From positions 1 through 64,000 of the forward strand of contig BROG01000997.1 of the NCBI GenBank assembly GCA_030159075.1: a stretch of DNA of 64,000 nt, written 5' to 3'. Within the stretch, counting starts at the first letter, position 1; each line of letters starts with the position of its first letter. Positions 12,110 to 24,088 of this stretch are shown one piece after another. The DNA comes from Atrina japonica. Its lineage: Eukaryota > Mollusca > Bivalvia > Pterioida > Pinnidae. The position numbers were made by a program, and so were the translations under genes. The notes beneath the pieces are model-generated. The model was not told the DNA's origin and did no database searches. It was given only the letters and a program-made list of their open reading frames with translations.

Positions 12110-12990
12110 TATATAAAAAAGATGCTGGAATTTCTAATAGACAATATATTTGTAATTTTCGGAGACGTGGTCTTTCAACAAACTGTCGGCATTCCTATGG
12201 GAATTAATTGTGCCCCTTTATTGGCCGATCTATTCCTTTATTCATACGAAACAGAATTCATTCAGAAATTGTTGAATCAAAACAATAAAAAGTTAGAGGT
12301 GTCCTTTAATTTGACAAATAGATATATCGACGACGTTTTGTCAATTACTAATGACAGTATTTATACATATATCGATGCGATATATCCCAGCGAACTAGAA
12401 ATTAAAGATACAACAGAATCAAGCACACACGCTTCATACTTAGACATTTTACTTACTATAGACACAGACTGGAAATAAACAACTAAGCTGTGCGACAAAC
12501 GCGACGATCGTAAATTCCCATTGTAAATTTTCCACATTAAGTAGTAATATCTCAGAATCACTCGCATATGGAGTTTATATTTCACAAATGATCCGATATT
12601 CCAGGTCGTGTTCAACATATGAACAATTCATATACAGAGGTAAACTACTGACTGATAAATTATTGACACAGGGATATCGAAAATTTACGGTCGGTAAAAT
12701 AGTCTTGTTTGCGATAACTCACTAAGTGAAATGTTCAGTTACAGTTGCCTGTTCGATGACAGTTGTTAAGACGTCTGTCCCAATTGTGACGAAGATTCGT
12801 TCCTCTGTATTTCATTTTGATTTGACTGTGGACTCGTGGCGGGTGTGACCGGGTGCTTACTCCTCCATGACACCTGATTCCACCTCTTGATTTCAAGATG
12901 TCCGTCTTGGTCCATTTTTAACCAGAGTTTTACCTATATCCTAGGGATTTGTGCTTTAGTATCATTAGAGATTTTAAAATTATTTTACAG
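12110..12990 (+). pseudogene. Penelope-like reverse transcriptase, 3' half with tail
   Basis: The ORF at 12122..12478 encodes RT palm motifs: QQTVGIPMG and NCAPLLADLF (near 12175..12230), then RYIDDVLS with the catalytic Asp pair (near 12320), and YLDILL. This RT type (GIPMG...NCAP..ADLF, YIDD) is the one I associate with Penelope-like elements. The frame breaks at a TAA at 12476. Related coding (VYISQMIRYSR, then GKLLTDKL) continues downstream in another frame to about 12690. The conserved non-coding tail runs from about 12820 to 12990. The upstream half of the RT and any GIY-YIG endonuclease are missing. The Penelope label is from memory of the family and should be checked. Confidence 0.68.
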
Positions 12991-13017
12991 CGTATTGATT
13001 TAAATAATAACCTTGGT

Positions 13018-13230
13018 AGCAGAGAATAGAATAGCTCAGTTGGTAAAGCGCCAGATCTTCAACGTAATTGCCTGGTCCCCGGTCGTACAAGATTTTCAGA
13101 GGTGATATTTCATCTCTGTCCGCACAGCTCTCCTAGACTGTCCTAGACTGATTGTTAATGGTCTGGAGTGTGCAGTTTGATTGTCAGTCAGATCGTACAA
13201 GTGTCGTTGGGAATACGGTCCAATCAAGCG
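13018..13230 (+). mobile_element. tRNA-like sequence, likely SINE head
   Basis: ATAGCTCAGTTGGTAAAGCG near 13030 is a good tRNA A box. The expected B box is degenerate (CCCGGTCGTACAAG). The sequence continues about 150 bases into unique-looking DNA and ends at a CA repeat. The weak B box and lack of cloverleaf symmetry argue against a functional tRNA. Confidence 0.5.
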
Positions 13231-13232
13231 GG

Positions 13233-13234
13233 CT

Positions 13235-13302
<68 letters not shown>
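13233..13302. repeat. (CA)n microsatellite
   Basis: CA dinucleotide repeat with a central CG-interrupted block (CGCACACGCACACG). Confidence 0.97.
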
Positions 13303-13303
<1 letters not shown>

Positions 13304-13309
13304 CATCTT

Positions 13310-14655
13310 TATCCCTGCCTCACGGGGACGCCGCTCGTTAAATCAAGCCAAAAGAAAACAACATGCTTAGCAATGGTGGGCTTCCCTGGCTAATTACAGA
13401 CGTGTTCCAGACCCAAGGTATCACAGATTCAGTGATAAGTTACCTTCTCACCACAAAATACATGTATTGCCCGATTCCATTACTTTCCGGGGTGGAGTAA
13501 ACTTTTGATTATCATACAGTCAAACGATTCTACTTTACGGTTATAACAAGCTTACGTTTTATAACCAACTGGATGGCGCTATTTGAGGACAAGAAAGATT
13601 ACTCTTCCTAGTATAATTTTGATACCCAAATTCTTAATTCGTTAAGGTATTGAAAGGGTTCAGGCTGCTAGGTTATTTGGTTTTTACTACTATATCGTTG
13701 TCATATAAAACTAATAAAAATCCTTCAGTGGATCGTAAGTGAATTTGTCCAGAGATCACCCTCTCCTAAAAAAAGGATGAAATGAAAATCTTGGTTGCCT
13801 GAAAGTTTTATGAGATATTTTAATATAACTGATGAAACGAAATAAAACCCGAAACAATATAAAACACATGAAAAAAAGGACACAGAAACTGCTTCAAATC
13901 TTTATTCATATTTTATGCAAATCATGTTGTAACCCAAAAAGCTATATAAAAGACAAATTGCTGATGATTTTATTTTTTAAAAATTTAAAAGATTTAAAAT
14001 CAGATGGCTGGGAGAATTTGACCATCTATCAGGATTCTCATTGATTGGAAACAACAATTTCGTAAATATGTGTTGATGTTTTAAGCTGAAACAGTTCTTT
14101 CAAAATCTAATCTGGCAAAAGTCGTCAGGTTTGAGAAGTTATCCTTGTGATATTGCTGAATTAATACTCATTTCTCTGCACTTTAACTACTTTTGTAAGC
14201 TGAGCATATAAAAGGAACGTTTCTTTGTAATGTATTGGTCATTTCATCACTGTAGTATCTATCAGTACATGAAACAGCTTATACATTAACAATATTAGAG
14301 TTACTGCTTTTAAGATTTAAATTATTTATATGTAATGCCCAGCTATCACCTCTGAATAAAAAACTAATAGACACTGTCACTCATGGCTGCATTTCCAATT
14401 TATAAACAAAAGGAAAACAAGTACATTTCTAGTTATGATATATTCCTGTAAATTCAAAAACAAAACAAAAGGTGTCACACATTAAATTCATGTACATGCA
14501 TTGTTCAACATATATAACACATGTATATGTAACCCTTTGACACTTTTGGTGCTTTGGCTTTTCCCAGACAGTCATGTAGATTGTTGTAATTCATAATTTA
14601 CAGTTGACAATCAAACCTGTCTCTTGACTATAAATAGGGATACTTTAGGATATAT
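13310..14655. other. No recognisable gene
   Basis: AT-rich DNA. The 70-codon ORF at 13832..14044 is lysine/leucine-rich with no motif that I recognise. Confidence 0.45.
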
Positions 14656-14661
14656 ATATAT

Positions 14662-15510
<849 letters not shown>

Positions 15511-16224
15511 TGTAACAATATGAGGTACGGGAGATAATACTTTTATAAAATTAAATGAATAGTAAAATTGGTGTGCCTTGGATTAGTAAATAATGTGTAC
15601 ATACATATAATTGGGAAAATGCGGGCAGCTAAATTAAGTGATTTTGTAATTCGGCTATACATAGTGTTGACAGTCATTTAGGCATGATTATGAAAATACA
15701 TAATAGAAATTCCAAATTCCAAATTGTAATCAGCATTAATATCTAAATATACTGTTTTGGATAAACAAGTTGTCAACACCTTTACAAATTACAGCAGCAA
15801 TTGCAGCTGCAGGTTTAAAAGGTCAAATATCTGTCATCATCAGCCTTAGTAAACAAGTTTTGATTGTAATGTTAAATAATATAAAGTACTAAAATCGCAC
15901 TGAAAGTGATGGGGTAGAAGGGTTACTAAAGGTGGGATTGTGACAGATTTGAATGAGATTAGCGCCAGTATTCTTCCAATTGTATGTTCACAAATATGTA
16001 TAGAAGCTTCTGGAACTTTGGTGTTTTGCGTTGGTTAAAATTGATAATTCTATATAAACATCAAGGTTTCAAAAGCACGGAGAGACCGATTTGAGAGACC
16101 AATAGAGAACGCCACTATTCTCTATGTGATTGTTTGTTACCAATGCTGCATCTCTGCTGAATAAAAATACTATACGATCACAAGCTGTCATTGATATCTG
16201 TTCAAGAGTATTGGGAAGGTTACA
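15511..16224 (+). repeat. 5' LTR (714 bp)
   Basis: Starts TGTAACAATATGAGGTACGG and ends GGGAAGGTTACA, giving 6-bp inverted ends TGTAAC/GTTACA. A TATA box (TATATAAA) is at 16051..16058 and a polyadenylation signal AATAAA at 16160..16165. This places U3 before about 16080, a short R around 16080..16180, and then U5. It differs from the 3' LTR by about six substitutions, one 15-bp block and a 1-bp indel. Confidence 0.95.
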
Positions 16225-16234
16225 GGTATCGATT

Positions 16235-16250
16235 TGGTGCCGTGACCTGG
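16235..16250 (+). promoter_or_regulatory. Candidate primer binding site
   Basis: TGGTGCCGTGACCTGG starts 10 bases after the LTR end. It opens with TGG, complementary to a tRNA CCA 3' end. I could not match it confidently to one tRNA. Confidence 0.65.
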
Positions 16251-16258
16251 ATATTAAA

Positions 16259-16264
16259 GGTAAG
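16259..16264 (+). promoter_or_regulatory. Candidate 5' splice donor of the retroelement
   Basis: AAAG|GTAAGA lies just after the primer binding site; the intron would begin at 16260. In env-bearing elements a donor here makes the spliced env message. A fitting acceptor (ATAATTACAG) ends at 22310, just after pol. Confidence 0.55.
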
Positions 16265-16537
16265 ACTTTTACTTCTCTTAGTATACTATTATTTGACCAT
16301 AAATTGTGAGATTTTCCTTTTTTGAACAAATTCTAAAACTTCAAAATTTACTAGTTAGTTAAAACTATTTCTAAAATTTATTTCGATAGTCTAAAACACA
16401 ACTAAAACTCATTTTGATTAAAACTAAAAAACTCAAAAACTTATTTTTGGCAATATCACTAAAACTTTAACAAAATTAGTACACATAAAATTAACATTTT
16501 AAAATAAAACTCTAAAATATATTTGAAATTAACAAAA
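16265..16537 (+). other. A-rich 5' leader of the retroelement
   Basis: A leader of about 270 bases with many short CTAAAAC-like units and no ORF. It may hold the packaging signal; that is inference from position only. Confidence 0.5.
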
Positions 16538-18178
16538 ATGGCAGAAACTAATAGTAAAATTAACTTAAATAGCATGGCTAAAGAATTAGAGGACATAGAA
16601 AATGATATGTTTAAACAAGAATTAAATGAAGCTAAACAAAGAAGTTTACATCAGTCTAGAGTACAAACTGAAAATGAAAATAAACACAGTAGTGATTCAG
16701 AAAGTAGTGGGTATTATAAGATATCAGGGGGGTTAGGATCTAAACCAACTGACAGTAAACATGATAATGAGGACAAAGAAATGTTTGACAAAATAATCAG
16801 ACAATTTTCAAATATGGCTAGTGCTATGGCAGTACCCATACACCAAGTAATCAAAAACTTCTCAGGCAAATCGGCAGATTTCAAAGCGTGGATTTCGGAT
16901 ATTGAAAGATATGCTCATTTAGTAGAATTAGATATACAGAAAATGCCGGGTGTAGCATTGGTAACATGTTCAGGGGCAGTGGCAGATTTCATTAGGAGAT
17001 ATTTAGTTGAACAGAAAAGTAACGAAAATTTACCTAGTTGGGGGGACCTGAAGAAAATGTTAAAAGATAAGTTCGGGGAAGTAACAAATAGGAGACAGGC
17101 GTTAATAAAATTACGAAATTTACAACAGAAAACAGATGAATCAGTTCAAATGTTTGGCGAAAGAATAATTCAGGCATCTGAAGATGTTTATACATCAGAA
17201 CAAAGAAAAAACAAAAGTACAAAAGATTTAATTGAACAACAATTGATAGATATCTTTTGGAAGGGTCTCACATTTGACTATCTGAAAATGAAATTAATTA
17301 GGGAAGAACCAGCGACTTTAGACGCTGCTGTCAAAATAGCAGCGCGTGAACAAAACGTTAGGGATCAAATTTCGTTAGCTTTAGATTCACAAAATGTATT
17401 CAAATTAAAAACAGAAAAAGATGATAGAGACATTCAGCCAATGGAAGTTGATCATTTAAGAAATAAATTATGTAAAACTTGCATGAGGAAAGGTCATACT
17501 ACTCAAAATTGTCCAAAGAACATTGACGTAAATGCCGCCGACGAATCAGACAGTGACAGTGACAGTGATGATGACGTACAAATATTTCCGATAGATAAAA
17601 ATAAACAACAAAATCAACAAACGTTTAGGCCAAAACAACAAATTCAAAGAAACAATCAAATAGGTCAAAATAGGCAAAATCAACAATCCGTACCAGATTG
17701 GGTGTTAGGCGCAGAATGTTGGGTATGTCACATGATTGGTCATCTCAAAAGAAATTGCCCTAATCGGAAAATTAACCCTCGCAATTGGGTACCATATTGG
17801 CAATATAATCAGGGACCACCGTTTAATCGTGGCAGGGGTAGAACAAATTATAGTAACTATCAAGATAAGCAAAGTTACAATCCACCACCTCAGCAATTTG
17901 CACATAATACCTATCAAAATAGGCAAAATTATAACCTGCGATCTCCACAATTTACGTATCAACATTCTCAGCCAAATGATCAAACGTTAGCATTACCAGC
18001 GCCACCTCAGATGTTAGCACTTCCGGCACCCCCAATGCAAGATAATACGTCTCAGTCAAATAAGCAATTAGCGCTCCCTGCACCACCTGTAGTAAGTGAA
18101 GAAACTTCAGAAAACTCCACCCAGCGAATAGGACAACAATGGTCTCAGTATAGGGAACATAGGGAACAGGAAAACTAG
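16538..18178 (+). CDS. gag: Gag polyprotein of the LTR element
   Basis: Intact 546-residue Gag, the structural protein that assembles particles and binds the element RNA. I chose the ATG at 16538 (AAAATGG context); the open frame extends five codons further upstream but has no other ATG. The capsid-like region around residues 105-200 includes FSGKSADFKAWISDIERY and WGDLKKMLKDKFGE. Two CCHC zinc knuckles lie at about residues 312-325 (CKTCMRKGHTTQNC) and 394-407 (CWVCHMIGHLKRNC), separated by an acidic Asp/Ser run and a Gln/Asn-rich stretch. The C-terminus has three LALPAPP repeats. It ends in tandem TAG TAG codons, followed at once by the hairpin that probably drives the shift into pol. Confidence 0.93.
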   Translation: MAETNSKINLNSMAKELEDIENDMFKQELNEAKQRSLHQSRVQTENENKHSSDSESSGYYKISGGLGSKPTDSKHDNEDKEMFDKIIRQFSNMASAMAVPIHQVIKNFSGKSADFKAWISDIERYAHLVELDIQKMPGVALVTCSGAVADFIRRYLVEQKSNENLPSWGDLKKMLKDKFGEVTNRRQALIKLRNLQQKTDESVQMFGERIIQASEDVYTSEQRKNKSTKDLIEQQLIDIFWKGLTFDYLKMKLIREEPATLDAAVKIAAREQNVRDQISLALDSQNVFKLKTEKDDRDIQPMEVDHLRNKLCKTCMRKGHTTQNCPKNIDVNAADESDSDSDSDDDVQIFPIDKNKQQNQQTFRPKQQIQRNNQIGQNRQNQQSVPDWVLGAECWVCHMIGHLKRNCPNRKINPRNWVPYWQYNQGPPFNRGRGRTNYSNYQDKQSYNPPPQQFAHNTYQNRQNYNLRSPQFTYQHSQPNDQTLALPAPPQMLALPAPPMQDNTSQSNKQLALPAPPVVSEETSENSTQRIGQQWSQYREHREQEN

Positions 18179-21100
18179 TAGGCTCTTCTTATAAGGAAGC
18201 CAGTAAGAAGAGCTGTAGTAACAAATTAGGAAAAAGTAAGGTAGATAACTCTAGTAGTAAATTAGATAAAAATTATGAAATTCAATTGGCGGGAAATCCA
18301 AGTTCATGTGTATTATGGATTCAAAAACAAAAATTTAGAACATTAGTAGATACAGGAGCAGAAGTTTCATTAATTAGTAAAAAGTGCTTCCAAAATCTTC
18401 CAATCAAGGTTAAGGTTATTAATGAAAAACCAAATCTCAGGGCAGTGAATGGTCAATCACTTAAAGTTATAGGTGCAGTAAATATCAAATTTACGATGAA
18501 TAAAGTGACCATGAATCACAAGTTTTATGTCACCGATGGTTTGAATAGAAACTTTATCCTTGGTAGGGACTGGTTAAGACAGAATGGAGTAAGATTATAC
18601 TTTGATTTAGGTTGCTTAAGAATAGGGAGAACCTATGTCAAATTTGAAGATGACACTCACATATCATCCATAGTAAGAGTATCAAAGACAACTACATTAA
18701 GACCACAGAGTAAGACAATATATTTTGTTAGGACAAATAGAGCATTTAACAGTAGAAATAAAGAAAATTTTGAAATCTCAAGTATCAATGATGGATGTCT
18801 TTTAGATGACCCAGGACTTGTAGTTCAAGAATCAGTAGGAAAAGTAACAGGAAATAGAAACATCCCAGTATTAGTAGTTAATCAGACAAATAAATTTTAT
18901 AGGTTAAAAAGAGGTCAAGTAGTAGGGAAAATTAGAGCTTTAGAAATAGATGAAATACAAGTAGAATCAACAGCCTTAAGTCCAGAAAATACAGTAGGAG
19001 ATGTAGATTCTTTTAAAGATATTGATGCGCCTTCAGAGTATAAAAGAAGTATTTTTAGTCTGTTACAAGAAAACAAAGATATTTTTTTTGCAAAAACCGA
19101 TTCAGAGTTAGGTCATACAAGTACAGTGAAAATGAAAATAGATACAGGGGACCATCCACCAATCAGAAATAGACCGTATAGAACACCCCTTAACAAACGA
19201 CAAGTAATTGACAAGGCAGTAGATGAAATGTTAGATGCAGGTATTATAGAAAGGTCAAGGTCAACATGGGCTTTTCCATTACTTGTAGTTGGTAAGAAAG
19301 ACGGATCTAAAAGAATGTGTGTAGACTTTAGATCTTTAAATAAAATAGTGAAACCTATATCATTTCCCTTACCATTGATTGATGACATCTTGGCTAGGTT
19401 GGGAAAAGCCAAACATTTCACTAGTTTAGATCTTAAAAAAGTGGGTATTGGCAAGTACAAATGGATGAAGATAGTAAAGAAAAAACAGCATTTACTTGTC
19501 ACAAAGGGTTATTTCAGTTTAATGTAATGCCCTTTGGGTTAAAGTAATGCTCCTGCTGTCTTCCAAGAACTCATGAACATAGTATTACAAGAATGTGAGG
19601 ACTTTGCCACTGCTTACTTAGATGACATCTTAATATTTTCAAAAGACTCAGAAGAACATCTTAGGCATATTCAAGTAGTGTTTGATAAGATCAGGCAACA
19701 TGGTTTAAAAATGAAATTAAAGAAATGTAGTTTCTTTAAGAAAGAAATAGAATATTTAGGTTTTATTGTTAGTGACAGGGGAGTAAAACCTAATGAAAAG
19801 AAAGTCAAAGCCATAAGAACATTACCTGTACCAAAGAATGTAAGAGAAGTTAGGGGATTTATTGGCATGTGTAGTTATTATAGGAGGTTCATTCCCAATT
19901 TCTCAAAGATAGCAGAACCTTTGATTGAGTTGACTAAGAAATATGCTAGATTTAGATGGTCAAAAGAATGTCAGGTAGCCTTTGATTTTCTCAAAGATAG
20001 TTTAACCATAGTACCTTTGTTAGCTTATCCCGATACAAACAAACCTTATGTGTTATACACAGATGCTAGTGATACTTGTGTAGGTGCTTGTCTTACACAG
20101 ATTACAGATACTGGGGAAGAAAAACCTATCTATTATCTGTCTCACAAATTAAGTAAATCTCAGACAAAATGGTCAACAATAGAAAAAGAATGTTTTGGAA
20201 TAGCATTTGCTCTAAGAAATTAGACTTATATTTACATGATGCTCAGTTTGTGGTACGTACAGATCACCGTCCCTTGAAGTATTTATTAGATTCACCTATG
20301 CAAAATAAGAAAATACAACAATGGGCTCTCAGTATCGCAGGTTACAACTGTAAGATTGAATATATAGAAGGTATATTTAACTGTTGCGCTGACTTGTTGT
20401 CAAGAATACCAGACAGTCAAGAAACAATTGATAATTCTGAATCAGAGTCAGAGTCAGACACAGAAATAGAAATAGATGATAGATTTTTAGAAGTAGGAGC
20501 ATTAAATTCAAACAAATTCACTCCAAAGAAATACGCTAGCTGTAAGATAGATCCACCTGATGACTTAGTCAAGCCATTTATAGATCTTCCAGGGGATATA
20601 GATATAAAAACAGAACAAGAAAATGATGAGAAAAATAGCAAAACTTAAAATAAAATTGGACAATGGAGAGGCTACTAAAAGGGAACAAAACAGTTTGATA
20701 GTAATAGATGGTTTGTTATACTTTCTATCTCAACAAGATTCAGAAGATCCAAAACTTAGATTGTACATACCTGAAAATTTAGAAAACATTGTCATTAAAC
20801 AATATCATGACTTTGCAGGACATATGGCAGTAGATAAAACATATGACTTCATTAGACCGAAATACTATTTTCCAAAAATGTATCAAAAATTGCACAAATA
20901 TGTAGATCAATGTGTAACATGTCAAACTAGAAGTCAAAAGAAAACACATCCACCTCTTAAAGAAACGGATATTCCACCTTATCCTTTCGCAAAAATCGGT
21001 CTAGATCTATCAGGACCATACCCCACCACCTTATCAGGTAACAAATACATTGTATCATTCATAGATCTATATTCTGGATGGCCAGAAGCTTTTAGTGTAC

Positions 21101-22287
21101 CAAATAAATCAGCTGATAATATAGTCCATCTTATATTAGAAGAAATATTTCCAAGATACGGTTGTCCACTTCAGATACAAACAGATAATGGGTCAGAAAA
21201 TGTAAACAAAGCTGTACAAGAAACACTTAAAGAGTTAAATATAGACCATATCACAACATCTTATTATAGTCCTCAAAGTAATGGCAAAGTAGAAAGATTT
21301 CATAGAACTTTACATGATGTAATGGCTAAGAAAATATCTGATGATGTCCAAACTTGGGACTTGTATTTAAATCAAACTTTAGCAGCAATTAGATTTCATT
21401 CAAATGAATCGACTAAGTTTTCACCATTTTATTTGCTATACAATAGGGATGTAGTTTTACCATTAGATACAATACTTAAACCTAGAAGAAAGTATAATGG
21501 GGAAGATCAATATAAAATAGCACTACAGCAGCAACATAAAGCTTTTACGTTAGTACACAAAAACTTAGAAGAAGCTAAGAAAAGACAAAAGAAATACGCA
21601 GATAGGGGTAGTCAAGAAGTTAATTTCAAGGTAGGAGATCCAGTGTATATTAAGAATCAAAGGAAAACCAGTAAATTAGATAATAAATGGACACCTTATT
21701 ACAGAATTATTGAAGAGAAAGGACCTCTAAGCTTTATAGTTAAAAATCAGTTGACAGGAACGACAACTAAGACACATGCTCGACATCTTAGATTAGCTAA
21801 TTTAGATGACTGGGAGATACCCCAAGATAAACTAAACAAACCTTTAAGAAAATCAACATATGTAGTACCTCTAGATTCAGAATCTTCAGATGATGAAATT
21901 GATAAGAATAAAAGTCAAGATATTGTAAAAAGATCTAGGCAAATTCGAGATGACTCAGACAGTGAGGATGATATTCCTTTAGCAGAATTAAAAAAAATAT
22001 ACAGAAACACAAAGTTAGATGATAGAGAAAAGTTAACAGAACAAGACATTAAGACAGAAAACAAAGAAATAAATAAAGATACAGAAGATACAGAAATAAA
22101 TGAGATTAGGAGTCAAAAAAGACTTGTAGACGAGATAGACCCTACTACAAAAGGAATATTGATAACTTTAAATTCAACTTTTGATAACATGAATAAGAAT
22201 AGCTTGGAGATATTTGATAACATGTGCAAGAATAACTTGACTATGTTTGATAAAATGTGTAAGACGATGAAAAGTCTTAAGTTTTAG
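18160..22287 (+). pseudogene. pol: Pol polyprotein (PR-RT-RNase H-integrase), frame-broken
   Basis: Replication and integration enzymes of the element. The protease active site DTGA is at 18349..18360. RT covers about 19110..19900, with SRSTWAFPLLVV, VDFRSLNK and the catalytic YLDD at 19615..19626. RNase H starts near 20040 (LYTDAS) and includes TDHRPLKYLL; its end (ADLLSRIP) is near 20400. Integrase covers about 20770..21800: an HHCC zinc finger (H...H...CVTC, 20800..20930), then Asp in GLDLSG (~21003), Asp in QTDNGSE (~21183) and Glu in NGKVERFHR (~21292). A C-terminal acidic tail ends with three FDNMxKN-like repeats. Four frame changes break the ORF, all at short A runs: 19435..19440, 19541..19543, 20217..20219 and 20631..20635. 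Otherwise the motifs are intact. Either recent decay or homopolymer sequencing errors would explain this. Confidence 0.9.
18169..18213 (+). promoter_or_regulatory. Predicted -1 ribosomal frameshift signal with hairpin
   Basis: A GGAAAAC heptamer (18169..18175) sits right before the gag stop. Six bases on, GCTCTTCTTA (18182..18191) pairs perfectly with TAAGAAGAGC (18204..18213) across a 12-base loop. Pol is in the -1 frame relative to gag and is open back to 18160, so a slip here joins Gag to Pol. The heptamer is not the classic XXXYYYZ form, so stop bypass remains possible. Confidence 0.7.
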
Positions 22288-22300
22288 ACAATTTACATAT

Positions 22301-22310
22301 ATAATTACAG
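22301..22310 (+). promoter_or_regulatory. Candidate env splice acceptor
   Basis: ATAATTACAG ends at 22310, 23 bases after the pol stop and 36 before the env ATG. It is the best acceptor-like site between pol and env; the pyrimidine tract is weak. Confidence 0.4.
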
Positions 22311-22346
22311 GAAATCAAAATTCAATATTTCTAAATTCAATTGAAT

Positions 22347-24088
22347 ATGTTATCACTGGGACACCTTGCACCCTCTGTCATACAACCTTTACAGTTTCGG
22401 CAATTACTTTTATCAATCAAAAATAATTTGACTCCACGTTTTGCTTTGCCCTTTGACCCTGAAAAAGATCTTTGGGACCTATACAAAACATTGACTTGTG
22501 CTACATATTTCAAAGATGAACACATTGTAGTTATTGTGTCAGTACCTTTGGTTGACACTACAAATGTCTTAGAAATTTATAAGTTGCATAACTTAGCAAT
22601 ACCACATATAAAAGAACCCTCGGTACTCGCCAAATATGACCTAGAATCAGACGCCCCCTAGCGGTAAACAAAGAGAAAACACAATTCGCACTTTTGACTC
22701 AACAAGAGTTAGGAAAATGTTCGAATCCTTCAATTAGATATTGTTCTTTTGACAGTCCTATCTACACTGTCTCAAATAGACAAACTTGTGTGATTTCTAT
22801 ACTTCTAGAAACACGATCAGAAATTGAAAAAAATTGTAAAACCATATTGATCAATAATGCCATTCTACCTAGGGGACAGTACATATCAGAAGGGAATTGG
22901 TTAATCATTTCAAAGAGATCAAACAATTTTATGGTTATGTGTGATAAGAAATCAATGATCAAGAAAACATTGCCACCTTTAGATATCTTATATTTGGAAC
23001 AAAATTGTCAGGCTTCTAACGGGGACATGACTTTAACACCGTACATTTATAAAGAAAGTAATTTTGACTTTAGTGATCCATTAAAGACACTAGTTGATAG
23101 GTATAAGCAAGAAAAGTTAGGATTATTTTGGAGATATAAACAAAGTTTTCCACAACATGATAAAATTAAAATTCCTAAGACGTTAAAACCGATAAAGGAA
23201 ATCAACTTAGATAATTTAATAAATGAATTAAAACTAGAAGAGATGCAACCAATGTTAGAAGACAGTTTTTGGTATAAATACGGAACATACTTTTTGATAC
23301 CCATAATGCCAGTTTTAATGATTATAATGTTTAAGTGTAGGAAAAGAATTAAAAATAAATGTAGGTGTAAGTGTTTCGGACATTGTCTTAAAAGGAAAAA
23401 TAAAGATAACAAATGGTCAAGTGATAGGGGAAGGGAGGAGTTGAGTCTTCTGAATATTCCAAAGCTTCCAATGGGCCAGAACCCTCAACCACACCAGAAA
23501 AACAGTGAAACAGAATCAAACAGTCAGCCACTTACAAGTACAAGGACTACAGATAATGACATTATTAGTTACATACAAGATCGTGTTAGTCAACGAGCAA
23601 TAAAAACAGCAAGCATATATAATGAAAACCAGGACTCTCAAACCGGACAAAAACCACACGCATATCCAGACATAAAACTATGCAAAATGTACTTTAAGGA
23701 CAAATATAACATGGACTTGATAACTGAAAACAATCAAACCAGTAGCAGCAAAGATAACAGCAAAGAAACCAGTAGCGAAACACAAACAATAGAAACAGAT
23801 AAAAAGAACAAGTTTGAAAAACTGTATCCAGACTTGAAATCATGTGAAACATTTGAAAATGGTAACAATGAAGAAATTGACAATACAGAAAGCAAATTAT
23901 ACCAGAACCAATTATACCAGAATCCGTATCAGAAGCAAAAGGAGGAAACAGATGATGTAATTCAAAGGAAACTAGCCGATGGGAGATCGTCGATGGAAAA
24001 TATCGAAATGGGTGAGACCAATTGGTTTCAATCAAGAAACCCGATCAACAAAACTGTTGGAGCTAGTTTTCGATATACCAGTAATTAA
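22347..24088 (+). pseudogene. env: F-type envelope-like gene, 5'-truncated and frameshifted
   Basis: Third gene of the element, in the position of a retroviral env. The first part (22347..22661, frame ending in TAG) contains PLVDTTNVLEIYKLHNL. The second part (about 22661..24088, another frame) continues with LTQQELGKCS, then C-rich segments (SNRQTCVIS, EKNCKTILI). Together they match the C-terminal half of baculovirus-F/errantivirus envelope proteins. A transmembrane helix lies near 23277..23335 (YFLIPIMPVLMIIMF), then a basic Cys-rich segment (KCRCKCFGHC) and a cytoplasmic tail of about 240 residues, unusually long. The signal peptide, surface domain, furin site and fusion peptide are absent: only about 60 bases separate it from pol. 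The break is in a C run at 22654..22658. As it stands it cannot make a full fusion protein. Confidence 0.78.

Noticed and set aside
13020..13090. A functional tRNA gene
   Set aside because: Only the A box is good; the B box is degenerate and I could not draw a cloverleaf. More likely a SINE head.
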